DNA of 64,000 nucleotides from Litoreibacter ponti (GTDB lineage: Bacteria; Pseudomonadota; Alphaproteobacteria; Rhodobacterales; Rhodobacteraceae). Position numbers and translations under genes: made by a program. Of this stretch, positions 32,151-41,340 are shown piece after piece (within the stretch, counting starts at the first letter, position 1; each line of letters opens with the position of its first letter). The notes beneath the pieces are model-generated. The model made no database searches and was not told the origin of the DNA. It saw only the letters and a list, made by a program, of their open reading frames with translations. Where the stretch lies: contig NZ_QBKS01000001.1 of the NCBI RefSeq assembly GCF_003054285.1, positions 2,232,001 through 2,296,000 of the forward strand. The letters are read 5' to 3'.

Positions 32151-33493
32151 TGGCTGACCTCCTCGGTGGATTTGCGGAACCAGCCGGTCACGGCCTTGTC
32201 GCGGTCGAACACGAGTGCTGCCGCCTGCATGATGTCATCTGCGGTGACGGCATCGAGGATCTTGGGCCAGTCCTGCACGTCCTGAACCGTCAGGCCAGAG
32301 GTCAGCGAGGCACCATATTCGCGGCCAAGACCGGACACGTCATCGCGCTCGTAAACGAGCGAGGCGCGGATCTGGCTTTTGACGCGCTCCAGCTGCTCCG
32401 GATCGACGCCATCCTGCATGAACTGCGCAATAACCGCGTCCATGTCGTCCTCGGCCTGCTGCAGCGTCAGGCCCGGGGCGGGAACCACGAAGATGCCGAA
32501 GGTTGTGTCGTCGTAATTCATGCCGTTGTAGAACGCAGATGTGTAGACCGCCTTCTGGCTGTCCTGCTGCAACGCACGGCCAAGCACGGAGGTGTTCGAG
32601 CTTCCCCCGAGGATCTGCGCGAGCAGCGTCAGTGCTGCTGCGGTTTCCTGCTCGCCCGGATCGCGCTCGGGCGCAAGATAGCTGCGGATCACATAGGGCT
32701 GCGCGACGCGTGGGTCTTCGAACACGATGCGCCGTTCCGCCAGCTGCGGCGGCTCTTCCACGCGGTCGCGCTCGCCGAGGCCTGGGGTCGGCTCAAGCGG
32801 GCCGTAGTATTTCTCGGCCAGAGCCTTCACCTCGTCCGGCTCCACATCGCCGGCGACGATTAGAACAGCCGCGTTCGGCGCGTAGAACTTTTTGTAGAAG
32901 GCCAGCGCGTCATCCATGTCCAGCTCTTCCATCTCGTGGCGCCAGCCGATGATCGGAATGCCATAGGGGTGGTTGAGGTATTGCGCGGCGCGTCGCTGCT
33001 CACCGAAGAGCGCGCCGGGATCGCTGTCGGTGCGCTGCGCGCGCTCTTCCAGGATCACCTTACGCTCGGTGATGATATCTTCTTCGGTCAACCGAATGTT
33101 GCGCATCCGGTCGGCTTCCATCTTCATCATCAGCTCAAGACGGTCGGCGGCGATGCGCTGGAAATAGCCGGTGTAGTCCCAAGACGTGAACGCATTGTCA
33201 GAGCCGCCATTGGCCTCGACCACGGCGGAGAATTCGCCCGCTTCCATCTCCTCGGTCGCCTTGAACAGCAGATGTTCGAGGAAATGCGCAACTCCCGACG
33301 CACCGGCGGGCTCGTCGGCGGCACCGGCCTTGTACCACAGCATGTGAACCACCACCGGGGCGCGGTGATCTTCCAGCACAACGGCCTCGAGACCGTTGTC
33401 GAGCGTGAATGTCGTGATCTTGTCTTCCGCCGCTGCAGGCAGGGCAAGCAGTACGGGGGCGATCAGGCAGGCAAAGAAACGGCGCATAAGCAT
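32147..33493 (-). CDS. M16 family zinc metallopeptidase (active subunit)
   Basis: A 448-residue periplasmic peptidase with signal peptide (MLMRRFFACLIAPVLLALPAAA). The inverted zinc site HFLEH (His70, Glu73, His74) is intact, with downstream glutamates in the ELMMKMEADRM region as the distal ligand. It forms the catalytic partner for the adjacent zinc-less paralogue, like mitochondrial processing peptidase alpha/beta. It degrades short periplasmic peptides or processes envelope proteins; specific substrates are unknown. Confidence 0.93.
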   Translation of the reverse strand: MLMRRFFACLIAPVLLALPAAAEDKITTFTLDNGLEAVVLEDHRAPVVVHMLWYKAGAADEPAGASGVAHFLEHLLFKATEEMEAGEFSAVVEANGGSDNAFTSWDYTGYFQRIAADRLELMMKMEADRMRNIRLTEEDIITERKVILEERAQRTDSDPGALFGEQRRAAQYLNHPYGIPIIGWRHEMEELDMDDALAFYKKFYAPNAAVLIVAGDVEPDEVKALAEKYYGPLEPTPGLGERDRVEEPPQLAERRIVFEDPRVAQPYVIRSYLAPERDPGEQETAAALTLLAQILGGSSNTSVLGRALQQDSQKAVYTSAFYNGMNYDDTTFGIFVVPAPGLTLQQAEDDMDAVIAQFMQDGVDPEQLERVKSQIRASLVYERDDVSGLGREYGASLTSGLTVQDVQDWPKILDAVTADDIMQAAALVFDRDKAVTGWFRKSTEEVSQ

Positions 33494-33571
33494 CCTTTGG
33501 GTTAATCAGCTTGTTGGAAAGATGGCACCACCGCTGGCAAAATCAACCAACCCAACGGGGATGTGAGCGAT

Positions 33572-34087
33572 CTAGTCTTCGGTGCTTTCGGGCGGGGCCG
33601 AAACCGTGCGTACGCCAAGCCGCCGCATCCGTTCCAGTTCGCGGTACTGATCGAGCGACTGCTCTGCATAGGCCTCGAAGTAGACATTCACATTGAAAAG
33701 CCGCTCCAGAATACGGCCGTCATTGTCGCGACGGTATTCCAGATCCTCTTCCGCGAGGGCTGTGCGAATATTGGGCGTAACGCCGTAGCGGGACGCGTAG
33801 TTTACGAGGCCCCCGTCACGGATGCCGCCCGCCGGATTGCCGCCAAGCGCAACGGTCGCGTCGGCCAAGGGCGTCGGATCAACGCGGTTGCTGCCGCCGC
33901 GCGTGGGCGCAGGCAAGGCGCTGTAGTCATCAGGCAAGGTGAGCGGCTTGTTGGGCAGGATCGAGAATTCGTCCGGGCCGACCTGCTGGGACTTGATGTT
34001 CAGCAGGCTGGGCTCGGCGTTACGGTCGCACGCCGACAGCACCATTGCGGCACAGATTCCGGCTAGGATCATCGCGTGGCGTGGCAT
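33572..34087 (-). CDS. DUF3035 domain-containing lipoprotein
   Basis: A 171-residue predicted lipoprotein: signal MPRHAMILAGICAAMVLSAC with lipobox LSAC. The mature part has the DUF3035 pattern GPDEFSILPNKPLTLPDDYSALPAPTRGGSNRVDPTP, proline-rich and probably extended, and a C-terminal acidic/helical region. Function unknown, but it is regularly found after lspA in Rhodobacteraceae, which suggests an envelope role. It sits 56 bases behind lspA and 78 before the M16 pair. Confidence 0.87.
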   Translation of the reverse strand: MPRHAMILAGICAAMVLSACDRNAEPSLLNIKSQQVGPDEFSILPNKPLTLPDDYSALPAPTRGGSNRVDPTPLADATVALGGNPAGGIRDGGLVNYASRYGVTPNIRTALAEEDLEYRRDNDGRILERLFNVNVYFEAYAEQSLDQYRELERMRRLGVRTVSAPPESTED

Positions 34088-34143
34088 GTCGGATCGCTCC
34101 TGCTCTGTCTTTTGGGCTGTTTTAACCTATCGGCGCGAGATCG

Positions 34144-34632
34144 TCACGAGGCTTCTTTCCCCGCGTCCTTCTTCGGATCGGTGTCGAAGATCACCAATGC
34201 GAAAGCCCCTGCGAAGATCCAGATATCGGCGATATTGAAAATGAAGGGATTGTCGATGCCGCAGCAAGACATGTTCAGGAAATCCGCGACCGCACCATAG
34301 ACCACCCGATCAAGCGCGTTCGCCACGGCACCGCCCACAATCAGGCCGACGCCGATTAACACGATGGGCTTGCGCGGCGCCTTGCGCGCCCACCACAGCA
34401 AGATGCCCGAGATGAAGACGGCCAGCGCGACAAGGACCCACCGCGCAAAGTCGGGCGAGCCGGAGAACAGCCCAAAGTTGATGCCGGGGTTCCAGCCGAA
34501 TTTGAACACGACCAGCGGCGGCAGTATCTCGACCATATCGCCCACGCGCATGCCCATGCCGTACATGACATAGAGCTTCGACAGCTGGTCCGTCAGAAAC
34601 GCCGCGAGGGCAGCGAGCGCGAGCCGTCCCAT
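34144..34632 (-). CDS. lspA: Lipoprotein signal peptidase (signal peptidase II)
   Basis: A 162-residue inner-membrane aspartyl protease with four membrane helices. The catalytic Asp pair lies in VANALDRVVYG (motif NxxDR) and FIFNIADIWI (FNxAD). It cleaves diacylglyceryl-prolipoproteins, and the following gene encodes one such lipoprotein. The start at 34632 is one base from the purH stop, so it is in the purH run. The ATG of the upstream frame at 34674 lies inside purH and is not needed. Confidence 0.95.
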   Translation of the reverse strand: MGRLALAALAAFLTDQLSKLYVMYGMGMRVGDMVEILPPLVVFKFGWNPGINFGLFSGSPDFARWVLVALAVFISGILLWWARKAPRKPIVLIGVGLIVGGAVANALDRVVYGAVADFLNMSCCGIDNPFIFNIADIWIFAGAFALVIFDTDPKKDAGKEAS

Positions 34633-34633
34633 A

Positions 34634-36220
34634 TCAGTGCCGGAAGTGGCGCATGCCGGTGAAGACCATGGCAAGGCCCAGCTCGTCGGCGGCGGCGATC
34701 ACTTCGTCATCACGCATCGAGCCGCCGGGTTGGATCAGCGCGGTCGCACCCGCTTCCGCCGCCGCTTGCAAACCGTCCGCAAAGGGGAAGAACGCATCAG
34801 AGGCCACGGCGGAGCCAATCGTGCGCGGCTCTGGCAGGCCCAGAAGCTCCTGCACGTCGACCGCCTTGCGCGCAGCGATGCGCGAGCTGTCCACCCGGCT
34901 CATCTGCCCCGCGCCGATACCGACGGTCGCGCCGTCCTTGACGTAGACGATGGCGTTGGATTTCACATGCTTGGCGACCCGCCACGCAAACAGCATATCG
35001 GCCATTTCCTGATCGGTGGGCGACCGCTTGGTCACGAGCTTCAGCTCGTTTTCGGTGATGCGGCCATTGTCCTTGTCCTGCACCAACAGGCCGCCGGAGA
35101 CCTGGCGCACGGTCAGGGCCGCAGTCACCGGGTCGGGCAGGCCATCAGTGGTCAACAGGCGCAGGTTCTTCTTCTTGGCAAAGATCGCGCGGGCGGCGTC
35201 ATCGGCGCCGGGGGCGATAACGACCTCGGTGAAGATGCCGCTGATCTCCTCCGCTGTCGCGGCGTCGAGCGGCTGGTTCACCGCGATGATCCCGCCGAAG
35301 GCCGAGGTCTGGTCGCATTCAAACGCCTTTTTGTAGGCCTCGGCCACCGTCGCGCCGCGCGCTACGCCGCAGGGGTTGGCGTGCTTGATGATCGCGACCG
35401 CAGGGCCGTCTTTCGGGTCGAATTCGGCGACCAGCTCGAACGCGGCATCGGTGTCGTTGATGTTGTTGTATGACAGCTCCTTGCCCTGATGCTGCTGCGC
35501 GGTGGCGACCCCGGGGCGGGCGGAGCCGTCGGTGTAGAACGCCGCCTGCTGATGCGGGTTCTCGCCGTAGCGCAGGGTCTGAGCCAACGTGCCCGCAAAG
35601 GACTTGCGGCGCGGCGTCTCGCCCAGCGCCTCTGCCATCCACGACGACACCGCCGTGTCGTAAGCCGCCGTGCGCGAATAGGCGGTTAATGCAAGGCGCT
35701 GGCGGAACGCGTAGCTGGTTGCGCCGTCATTTGAATTAAGCTCCGCCAAGACGGGCTCGTAGTCCTGCACGTCCGTCACGACGTTGACGAATTTGTGGTT
35801 CTTCGCAGCGGACCGCAGCATCGCGGGGCCGCCGATGTCGATATTCTCGATACATGTCGCGTAATCCGCGCCTTTGGCGACAGTTTCCTCGAACGGGTAG
35901 AGGTTGACCACCAGCAGGTCGATCGCGCCGATCCCGTGCTCTGTCATCGCCGCCACATGGCCGTCATCATCGCGCAGGGCCAGAAGGCCGCCGTGGACGA
36001 TCGGATGCAGCGTCTTCACACGGCCATCCATCATCTCGGGGAAGCCTGTCACCTCCGACACATCCTTGACTGCGAGACCCGCATCGCGGATCGCAGAGGC
36101 CGTCCCCCCGGTCGAGAGCAGCTCAACACCGTGGCCGATCAGCGCGCGGGCGAAATCGATCAGGCCGGTTTTGTCGGACACGGAAATAAGCGCGCGGCGC
36201 ACGGGGACGAGATCGGTCAT
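34634..36220 (-). CDS. purH: Bifunctional AICAR formyltransferase/IMP cyclohydrolase
   Basis: A 528-residue enzyme performing the last two steps of IMP synthesis. The N-terminal MGS-like cyclohydrolase domain (about 1-200) has SVSDKTGLIDFARAL, STGGTASAIRDAG and ENIDIGGPAMLRSAAKNH. The C-terminal transformylase domain has LRYGENPHQQAAFY, IKHANPCGVA and the AVASDAFFPFADGL ... GGSMRDDEVI end. Length is normal. It is preceded at 30 bases by the heparinase-like gene and followed immediately by lspA. Confidence 0.98.
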   Translation of the reverse strand: MTDLVPVRRALISVSDKTGLIDFARALIGHGVELLSTGGTASAIRDAGLAVKDVSEVTGFPEMMDGRVKTLHPIVHGGLLALRDDDGHVAAMTEHGIGAIDLLVVNLYPFEETVAKGADYATCIENIDIGGPAMLRSAAKNHKFVNVVTDVQDYEPVLAELNSNDGATSYAFRQRLALTAYSRTAAYDTAVSSWMAEALGETPRRKSFAGTLAQTLRYGENPHQQAAFYTDGSARPGVATAQQHQGKELSYNNINDTDAAFELVAEFDPKDGPAVAIIKHANPCGVARGATVAEAYKKAFECDQTSAFGGIIAVNQPLDAATAEEISGIFTEVVIAPGADDAARAIFAKKKNLRLLTTDGLPDPVTAALTVRQVSGGLLVQDKDNGRITENELKLVTKRSPTDQEMADMLFAWRVAKHVKSNAIVYVKDGATVGIGAGQMSRVDSSRIAARKAVDVQELLGLPEPRTIGSAVASDAFFPFADGLQAAAEAGATALIQPGGSMRDDEVIAAADELGLAMVFTGMRHFRH

Positions 36221-36250
36221 GGAGTTCCTTCGAAGGTCAGTTGGCAGTCG

Positions 36251-37999
36251 TTACTTCAACGCCAGCTCAAGCTCCTCATCCACATCGCGCAAGTAGGACG
36301 GCGTATCCTGCGCCTTGGCCAAGGACCAGCTGACCTGGCTCGCATACTCCATCACGCGGGAGGATAAAACGATCTGTTTGGCCGCACGTGGCTTCAGACG
36401 TCCTTTTTCCAGATAAACGCTCGGCTCAACTGTCATTTTGACGCCTTGGGACGTGCGGAACACCCAGATCTCGCCGCTTTTCAGCGCCAGTGAGACCGCC
36501 GTGCCGCCCATGTCGAGCTCTGCGTCGACCTCCGGATGCAGATGGAAGCGAAGCGTGTAGGGCACGCCTTGCAGCGACACCGCGTCCATGTGCTTTTCGA
36601 ATTGAACCCGGTCTGTCTCTGACAAAGCGGCAAGCGTGTCCTCGCCCGTCACCCGGCGCCCGTCGAGGCTGACCTCGATCTTGCGCACATGGGTCAGACC
36701 GAAGTCGCGGATATAGGCATCGTGGCTTGCGACAAGCTCGGTTGCGTCCTCGACGCTTTCTTTCCGGGCGGTGACGGTCCGCGGCGCGCTGGTCAGCAGC
36801 TCGAACCCGGCCTGTTGGGTCAACTTGGCAGATGAAACACCGTCGATGGACAGGGTGCTGTGGGACGGCGTCGCCCGCCCCGCGCGGCGCCATTCGGCCC
36901 CAAAGGGCGCGCCGGAGCCGCAATTGACGATCACCGGGCGGCGGCCCGATGTCAGCTCAAAGGCCAATGTGCTGGCATGGGCAGCTTGCGACGCGTTGCG
37001 CGCGGGCGGCGCGCTTGCGTCGACCACGACAGAACTTCGCCCTCCTGACAGGCGCGCATATCCCATCGCAAGTCCGTCGCGCGGGCTGGCCTTTACACCG
37101 CTGCTTGCCAGGGCGTGATCAAGGCGTCCCTCCGGCCCACGCCCACCGCCATGGAACCGCGCCAGCGCGCCGTCAGCGTGGCGCAACGCGCGCAGGGTCG
37201 GCGCGATCCGCGCAATCGCCTCTGTGTGAGAAGGGAGCGGCTCATGGCCTGTCTCCTGCAGGGCGGCGGCGGCCCAGGTCAGCAGGGTAAAGACCTCCAA
37301 AAGCTCTTCGGGGTTGCGGGTCGGAATACCGCCTTCCGCGTCGATCTGGTCGGCGCATTCGCGGGCCAGCGCATTCGTCGCGGGCACCACGAAGCGCTCC
37401 ATCCCGCCAAGGCTCAGCCCGGCATAAAGCAAACCTGTCAACGCCTCAAACCGCGGCAATCCGCGGGAGGCGACAGACCATCTGCGCCCCAGATAATTCG
37501 CCTGATGCGCAAGCGATTTGAAGTACCGGTCATTGGCCTCGGGCGGTTGGCCGTTCATCAAGAAGACAGCGTGGTTGATCCACCGGATCAGCCTGCGCCC
37601 GGTCAGATCCGGCGACCACCCGTTGCCACGCCCGCTGCCGTAGAGCGCGATCCACTCATGCACCCAGGCCTGCGCCAACTGGCGAGAGCGGCGATCCCCG
37701 ACCGATGCCAGATCATCGAGCCATGTGAACCCGTTCAGCTCCGCCTCGTACATCGCGTCTGGCGGCGTGATGTCCCACAGCGAGCGTGCGCCCGCCTGCA
37801 CCAGATGCCCGCCAAACTGAAAATTGCCGACCGCAAGCTGCTTGCCGCGCGCATAGGAGCCGATCGTGCGCGGCTCTGGCTGCGACACGAAGCTCGTCGC
37901 TTGCGCCCCCATCGCTGCGAGGCGCGCGTGCACCCGGTCCATCAACGTCATATTTCGCTCCACCAGTGGGGTGGCGACTGCCTTGGCCTCAATGCTCAT
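36251..37999 (-). CDS. Heparinase II/III family protein
   Basis: A 582-residue protein with the alpha/alpha toroid and C-terminal beta-sandwich of the heparinase II/III family (the region ARLSGGRSSVVVDASAPPARNASQAAHASTLAFELTSGRRPVIVNCG is typical). Members in alphaproteobacteria without a polysaccharide-utilisation locus are often of uncertain function and are consistently located beside purH and rsmB. No signal peptide is visible, so it may be cytoplasmic. A lyase activity on uronic-acid polymers is not shown by sequence. Confidence 0.85.
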   Translation of the reverse strand: MSIEAKAVATPLVERNMTLMDRVHARLAAMGAQATSFVSQPEPRTIGSYARGKQLAVGNFQFGGHLVQAGARSLWDITPPDAMYEAELNGFTWLDDLASVGDRRSRQLAQAWVHEWIALYGSGRGNGWSPDLTGRRLIRWINHAVFLMNGQPPEANDRYFKSLAHQANYLGRRWSVASRGLPRFEALTGLLYAGLSLGGMERFVVPATNALARECADQIDAEGGIPTRNPEELLEVFTLLTWAAAALQETGHEPLPSHTEAIARIAPTLRALRHADGALARFHGGGRGPEGRLDHALASSGVKASPRDGLAMGYARLSGGRSSVVVDASAPPARNASQAAHASTLAFELTSGRRPVIVNCGSGAPFGAEWRRAGRATPSHSTLSIDGVSSAKLTQQAGFELLTSAPRTVTARKESVEDATELVASHDAYIRDFGLTHVRKIEVSLDGRRVTGEDTLAALSETDRVQFEKHMDAVSLQGVPYTLRFHLHPEVDAELDMGGTAVSLALKSGEIWVFRTSQGVKMTVEPSVYLEKGRLKPRAAKQIVLSSRVMEYASQVSWSLAKAQDTPSYLRDVDEELELALK

Positions 38000-38066
38000 A
38001 TCACCGACTTTTCGTCTGTTTCTTTTAAGAAGCAGTTTAGGCCGAGCGATTTGATCCTGTCACCGA

Positions 38067-39359
38067 TTATTCCGGTTTGCGCAGCGCGATCATGAAGAAG
38101 CCGTCCAGACCGCCGCGTTCGGGCCACAGGTTCGGGGTAATCCGCAAGCCGCCGACCCGACTGCGCCATTCCGAGGGCACGCCGGTTGGGCGCGTCTCGA
38201 TCTCGACGAGGCCATGCCGCTCCATCGCCGTCTTGGCCTGACGCTCGCCTTCGTCGAAGAGCAGCGAACAGGTGCAATAGACCAACCGCCCGCCGGGTTT
38301 CAGAAGGCTCACGGCGGCGTCGATCATGTCCGACTGCAACGCGCACAGTTCGGCCATGGCGGAACCATTCTTGACGAAAGGCAAGTCGGGGTGCCGCCGG
38401 ATCGTGCCAGTGGCAGAGCACGGCGCGTCGAGCAGGATCGCGTCAAACGGCGGCGCATCAAAGTTCAGCGCATCCTCGATGACCAGATCAGCCACCATGC
38501 CGGTGCGCGAGAGGTTCTGCTCGACCCGCGCCATCCGCTCGGACGAAACATCGAGCGCTACGACCTCGGCGCCGGTCGCTGCAAGCTGCATGGTCTTGCC
38601 GCCTGGTGCGGCGCACATGTCGAGCACCCGCTCGCCCTTGGACGCGCCAAGCATTTGGGCGGCGATGGCGGCAGCGGCATCCTGCACCCACCACGCGCCT
38701 TCCTCGTAGCCATCAAGCTCGGAGACTTGAACATTGCGCGCGATGCGGAGCGAGCCCGTTGGCAGCACCTCCGCCCCAAGGCGCCCGGCCCACTCCGTGG
38801 TCTTGGCCTCGTCACGCAAGGTCAGGTCCAGCGGCGCACCGGCCTGATGGGCCGCCTCGATGGCCTGTGTCTGCTCTTCATCAAGCAGATGCACGATCCG
38901 GGGCCGCAGCCATTTGGGCAGTTTTGACGGGGGCAGATCAGGCCACATCTGCGGCCCTTCGGTCGCGACCTTGCGCAGCACGGCGTTGGCCAGACCAGCC
39001 ATGCGGGGCGAGTTGCCGGAGCGCTTCATCAGGTTCACAGCACTGTCGACGACACCATGGGCCGCCGCCCCCTCGACGCAGAGCTCGACGACGGCGAGGC
39101 GCAGAACGTTGATCGCCTTTGCTGGCGGCATCTTGTCCACGAATTGCGAGATCACAGTATCGGCGCGCCCGAGCTCCCGCAGGGTGGTGACCGCCAGCCG
39201 CTGCGCCCGCGCACGATCCGCGGGCTCCAGCCGGTCAAGCAGGCCTGCGCCCAGCAGTGTCGAAAGTTGCTCTTTCTCCTCGAGCACCCCGCGCATCAGC
39301 ATAACGGCCGCCTGCCGGGCAGGCAGGCCCGTGGGGGGCGGGCTATGGGGTCGCACCAT
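38067..39359 (-). CDS. RsmB/NOP family rRNA cytosine-C5 methyltransferase
   Basis: A 430-residue protein with an N-terminal NusB-like RNA-binding domain (AVMLMRGVLEEKEQLSTLL to about residue 140) and a Rossmann methyltransferase. SAM motif: MCAAPGGKTMQLAATGAEVVALD; catalytic and general Cys in LLDAPCSATGTIRRHPD and YCTCSLLFDEGERQ. It resembles RsmB, which methylates C967 of 16S rRNA. The start at 39359 fits the family N-terminus; the longer frame runs into the promoter region shared with the divergent SDHAF4-like gene. Confidence 0.92.
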   Translation of the reverse strand: MVRPHSPPPTGLPARQAAVMLMRGVLEEKEQLSTLLGAGLLDRLEPADRARAQRLAVTTLRELGRADTVISQFVDKMPPAKAINVLRLAVVELCVEGAAAHGVVDSAVNLMKRSGNSPRMAGLANAVLRKVATEGPQMWPDLPPSKLPKWLRPRIVHLLDEEQTQAIEAAHQAGAPLDLTLRDEAKTTEWAGRLGAEVLPTGSLRIARNVQVSELDGYEEGAWWVQDAAAAIAAQMLGASKGERVLDMCAAPGGKTMQLAATGAEVVALDVSSERMARVEQNLSRTGMVADLVIEDALNFDAPPFDAILLDAPCSATGTIRRHPDLPFVKNGSAMAELCALQSDMIDAAVSLLKPGGRLVYCTCSLLFDEGERQAKTAMERHGLVEIETRPTGVPSEWRSRVGGLRITPNLWPERGGLDGFFMIALRKPE

Positions 39360-39418
39360 GCTTGTCTCCTTTGTCACGGGCCGTATATCAAGCCAGAGAC
39401 CGGAACAAGGAGTGGGAC

Positions 39419-39592
39419 ATGGACGAGCGCGACGATCTTCCCCCCGCAGCACAGCGCGCGCTGGCCGAAGCCGCCGAGCGCAAGAAAAAAGAAAAAGCGC
39501 TTGAGCTTCCAAAAGAGCTGGGCGGACGCGACGGACCGGAACCGGTCCGATACGGCGACTGGGAAAAGAAGGGAATCGCGATCGATTTCTAG
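39419..39592 (+). CDS. DUF1674 protein, succinate dehydrogenase assembly factor 4-like
   Basis: A 57-residue protein ending PEPVRYGDWEKKGIAIDF. The tail R-Y-G-D-W-E-x-x-G-x-x-x-D-F is the DUF1674/SDHAF4 signature; in mitochondria SDHAF4 helps load FAD-SdhA. A strong AAGGAG site (39408-39413) lies 5 bases before the ATG. It is divergent from the rRNA methyltransferase gene with 59 bases between starts. Confidence 0.93.
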   Translation: MDERDDLPPAAQRALAEAAERKKKEKALELPKELGGRDGPEPVRYGDWEKKGIAIDF

Positions 39593-39613
39593 GACGCGGA
39601 AGTTCGGCGGATT

Positions 39614-39979
39614 CTAGCGCATCCGTAGGTCAGCATACCGTCCCGTGCCGCGATCAGACTGAAACCGGATCACGTCACCATTGACCCGGACCTCTTGGCA
39701 ATTTGGTCCAAGGTCCATCTCGCCCCAGAACAGATCACGGCAGAAGTAGCCGTCTTTCCAATTCCATTTGCCGTCCACCTTGCGGCCATAGGCCTTACCC
39801 CCGATATCGCCGTCGGAGGACACGTTTACCGAAATTCCAAGCATTGTCAGGTCCTTGCCTTTGACGACCTGCATGAATTGGGACTTGGTGCTGATCTTCT
39901 CGAACCCTTCAGAGGCCGCAGTTGCAGATGCGGGAAGAGCGATTGCGGCTGCGATGCAGGCGGAGCGATAGAATGACAT
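39614..39979 (-). CDS. Secreted protein of unknown function
   Basis: A 121-residue protein with a signal peptide (SACIAAAIALPASATAAS). The mature domain includes KSQFMQVVKGKDLTMLGISVNV, a KVDGKWNWKDGYFCRDLFWG stretch and two cysteines that may be paired. Similar small periplasmic proteins occur in Rhodobacteraceae, sometimes mislabelled as dihydrodipicolinate reductase because of their position beside dapB. I cannot assign a function. Convergent with the SDHAF4-like gene, 21 bases from its stop. Confidence 0.65.
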   Translation of the reverse strand: MSFYRSACIAAAIALPASATAASEGFEKISTKSQFMQVVKGKDLTMLGISVNVSSDGDIGGKAYGRKVDGKWNWKDGYFCRDLFWGEMDLGPNCQEVRVNGDVIRFQSDRGTGRYADLRMR

Positions 39980-40047
39980 GGCGTGGTTCTCCCAAAGCTA
40001 TGGAAATATTACGCGACACGCCGCTTTTTGGATCACTCCGTCGCGGA

Positions 40048-40848
40048 TCAAAGCCCCAGCACGTCCAGCATATTGTAGTGCCCTGGCTGCTTGTCTTGCG
40101 CCCAGACCGCCGCTTTCACCGCGCCGCGCGCAAAGATCGCGCGGTCTGTCGCGAGATGGCGCAAGACGATGCGCTCGCCGTCGGCCGCAAAAATCACGTC
40201 GTGCTCGCCCACTACATCCCCGCCACGGAGGGCGGCGAAACCGATATCCCCGCGTTTGCGTGCCCCGGTGATGCCGTCGCGCCCGCTGTCCTTGACGTCC
40301 TTCAGCGCGACGCCGCGCCCCTCGGCGGCGGCCTCGCCCAGCATCAGGGCCGTGCCGGACGGCGCGTCGACCTTGTGCCGGTGATGCGCCTCTACGATCT
40401 CGATATCGAAATCCTCGTCCAGCGCGGCGGCGACTTTCTTGGTCAGTTGCACCAGAAGGTTCACGCCAAGGCTCATGTTGCCCGCCCGCACGATTTTGGC
40501 CGTGTCAGGCATCTGCTCCAAGGCTGCGATATCATCCTCCGACAGCCCGGTGGTTCCGATCACATGGACCACACCCGCCTGCGCCGCGACGTCTGCCAGC
40601 GCCACCGTTGTCGCGGGGCTGGTAAAGTCGATCACTGCATCGGCGCCTGCAAGGATATCACGCGCATCGTCGACTACGGGCACACCTGTCTCGACACCAC
40701 CCATCGCAACGCCAAGGTCCCGTCCGACCCATGCGTGACCGGGCCGCTCGGTAGCGCCCACGAGGGTCGCGTTGTCCGAACGGTTGATGGTCTCGATCAG
40801 CATCTGGCCCATCCGGCCAGAGGCGCCCATGATGACGATACGTGTCAT
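40048..40848 (-). CDS. dapB: 4-hydroxy-tetrahydrodipicolinate reductase
   Basis: A 266-residue NAD(P)H-dependent reductase of the diaminopimelate/lysine pathway. The cofactor motif is IVIMGASGRMGQMLIE; the catalytic motif is EAHHRHKVDAPSGTAL with the His pair and Lys. The start at 40848 is required by the dinucleotide motif; the frame extends further upstream only over rbfA. It shows that lysine and meso-diaminopimelate are made by the DAP route in this organism. It is divergent from rbfA with 78 bases between starts. Confidence 0.97.
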   Translation of the reverse strand: MTRIVIMGASGRMGQMLIETINRSDNATLVGATERPGHAWVGRDLGVAMGGVETGVPVVDDARDILAGADAVIDFTSPATTVALADVAAQAGVVHVIGTTGLSEDDIAALEQMPDTAKIVRAGNMSLGVNLLVQLTKKVAAALDEDFDIEIVEAHHRHKVDAPSGTALMLGEAAAEGRGVALKDVKDSGRDGITGARKRGDIGFAALRGGDVVGEHDVIFAADGERIVLRHLATDRAIFARGAVKAAVWAQDKQPGHYNMLDVLGL

Positions 40849-40926
40849 ACTGTGCTCCCACATAAAGCGTTGCGGGCGATGTAGGACCGGTTGCACCGCC
40901 CGTGCAAGGGCCTTAAGTGCGAGCGT

Positions 40927-41340
40927 ATGGCAAAGAAATCCAACTTCGCGGGTGCAGGCCCTTCGCAGCGCATGCTGCGCGTCGGCGAGCTGATCCGCCG
41001 CTCCATGGCCGAGATCCTGGCGCGCGGGGATGTGCATGACCCTGACCTGAACCGTATGTCGATCACGGTCTCCGAAGTGCGCGTGACGCCCGATCTGAAA
41101 ATCGCGACCGCTTATGTTCTGCCGCTGGGTGGCGACCAAAAGGAAGATGCGCTGGCGGCACTGGCACGCAACAAGGGCGAACTGCGACGGCTGATCACCA
41201 AGAAGATCGCGCTGAAGCACTCACCGGACCTGCGGTTCATCCTCGATGACACGTTCGACCGGATGGATGAGACCAAGCGGCTGTTCTCAAGCGAGGCCGT
41301 GCAACGCGACTTGGCCCCAGGCCTTGATGACGAGGCTTAA
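40927..41340 (+). CDS. rbfA: 30S ribosome-binding factor A
   Basis: A 137-residue KH-fold protein that helps mature the 5' end of 16S rRNA. The family patterns SQRMLRVGELIRRSMAEILARG and LPLGGDQKEDALAALARNKGELRRLITKKIALKHSPDLRFILDDTFDRMDE are present. It starts with ATG at 40927. Its last 14 bases overlap the phosphodiester glycosidase gene, and truB follows, giving the usual rbfA-truB order with an inserted gene. Confidence 0.96.
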   Translation: MAKKSNFAGAGPSQRMLRVGELIRRSMAEILARGDVHDPDLNRMSITVSEVRVTPDLKIATAYVLPLGGDQKEDALAALARNKGELRRLITKKIALKHSPDLRFILDDTFDRMDETKRLFSSEAVQRDLAPGLDDEA

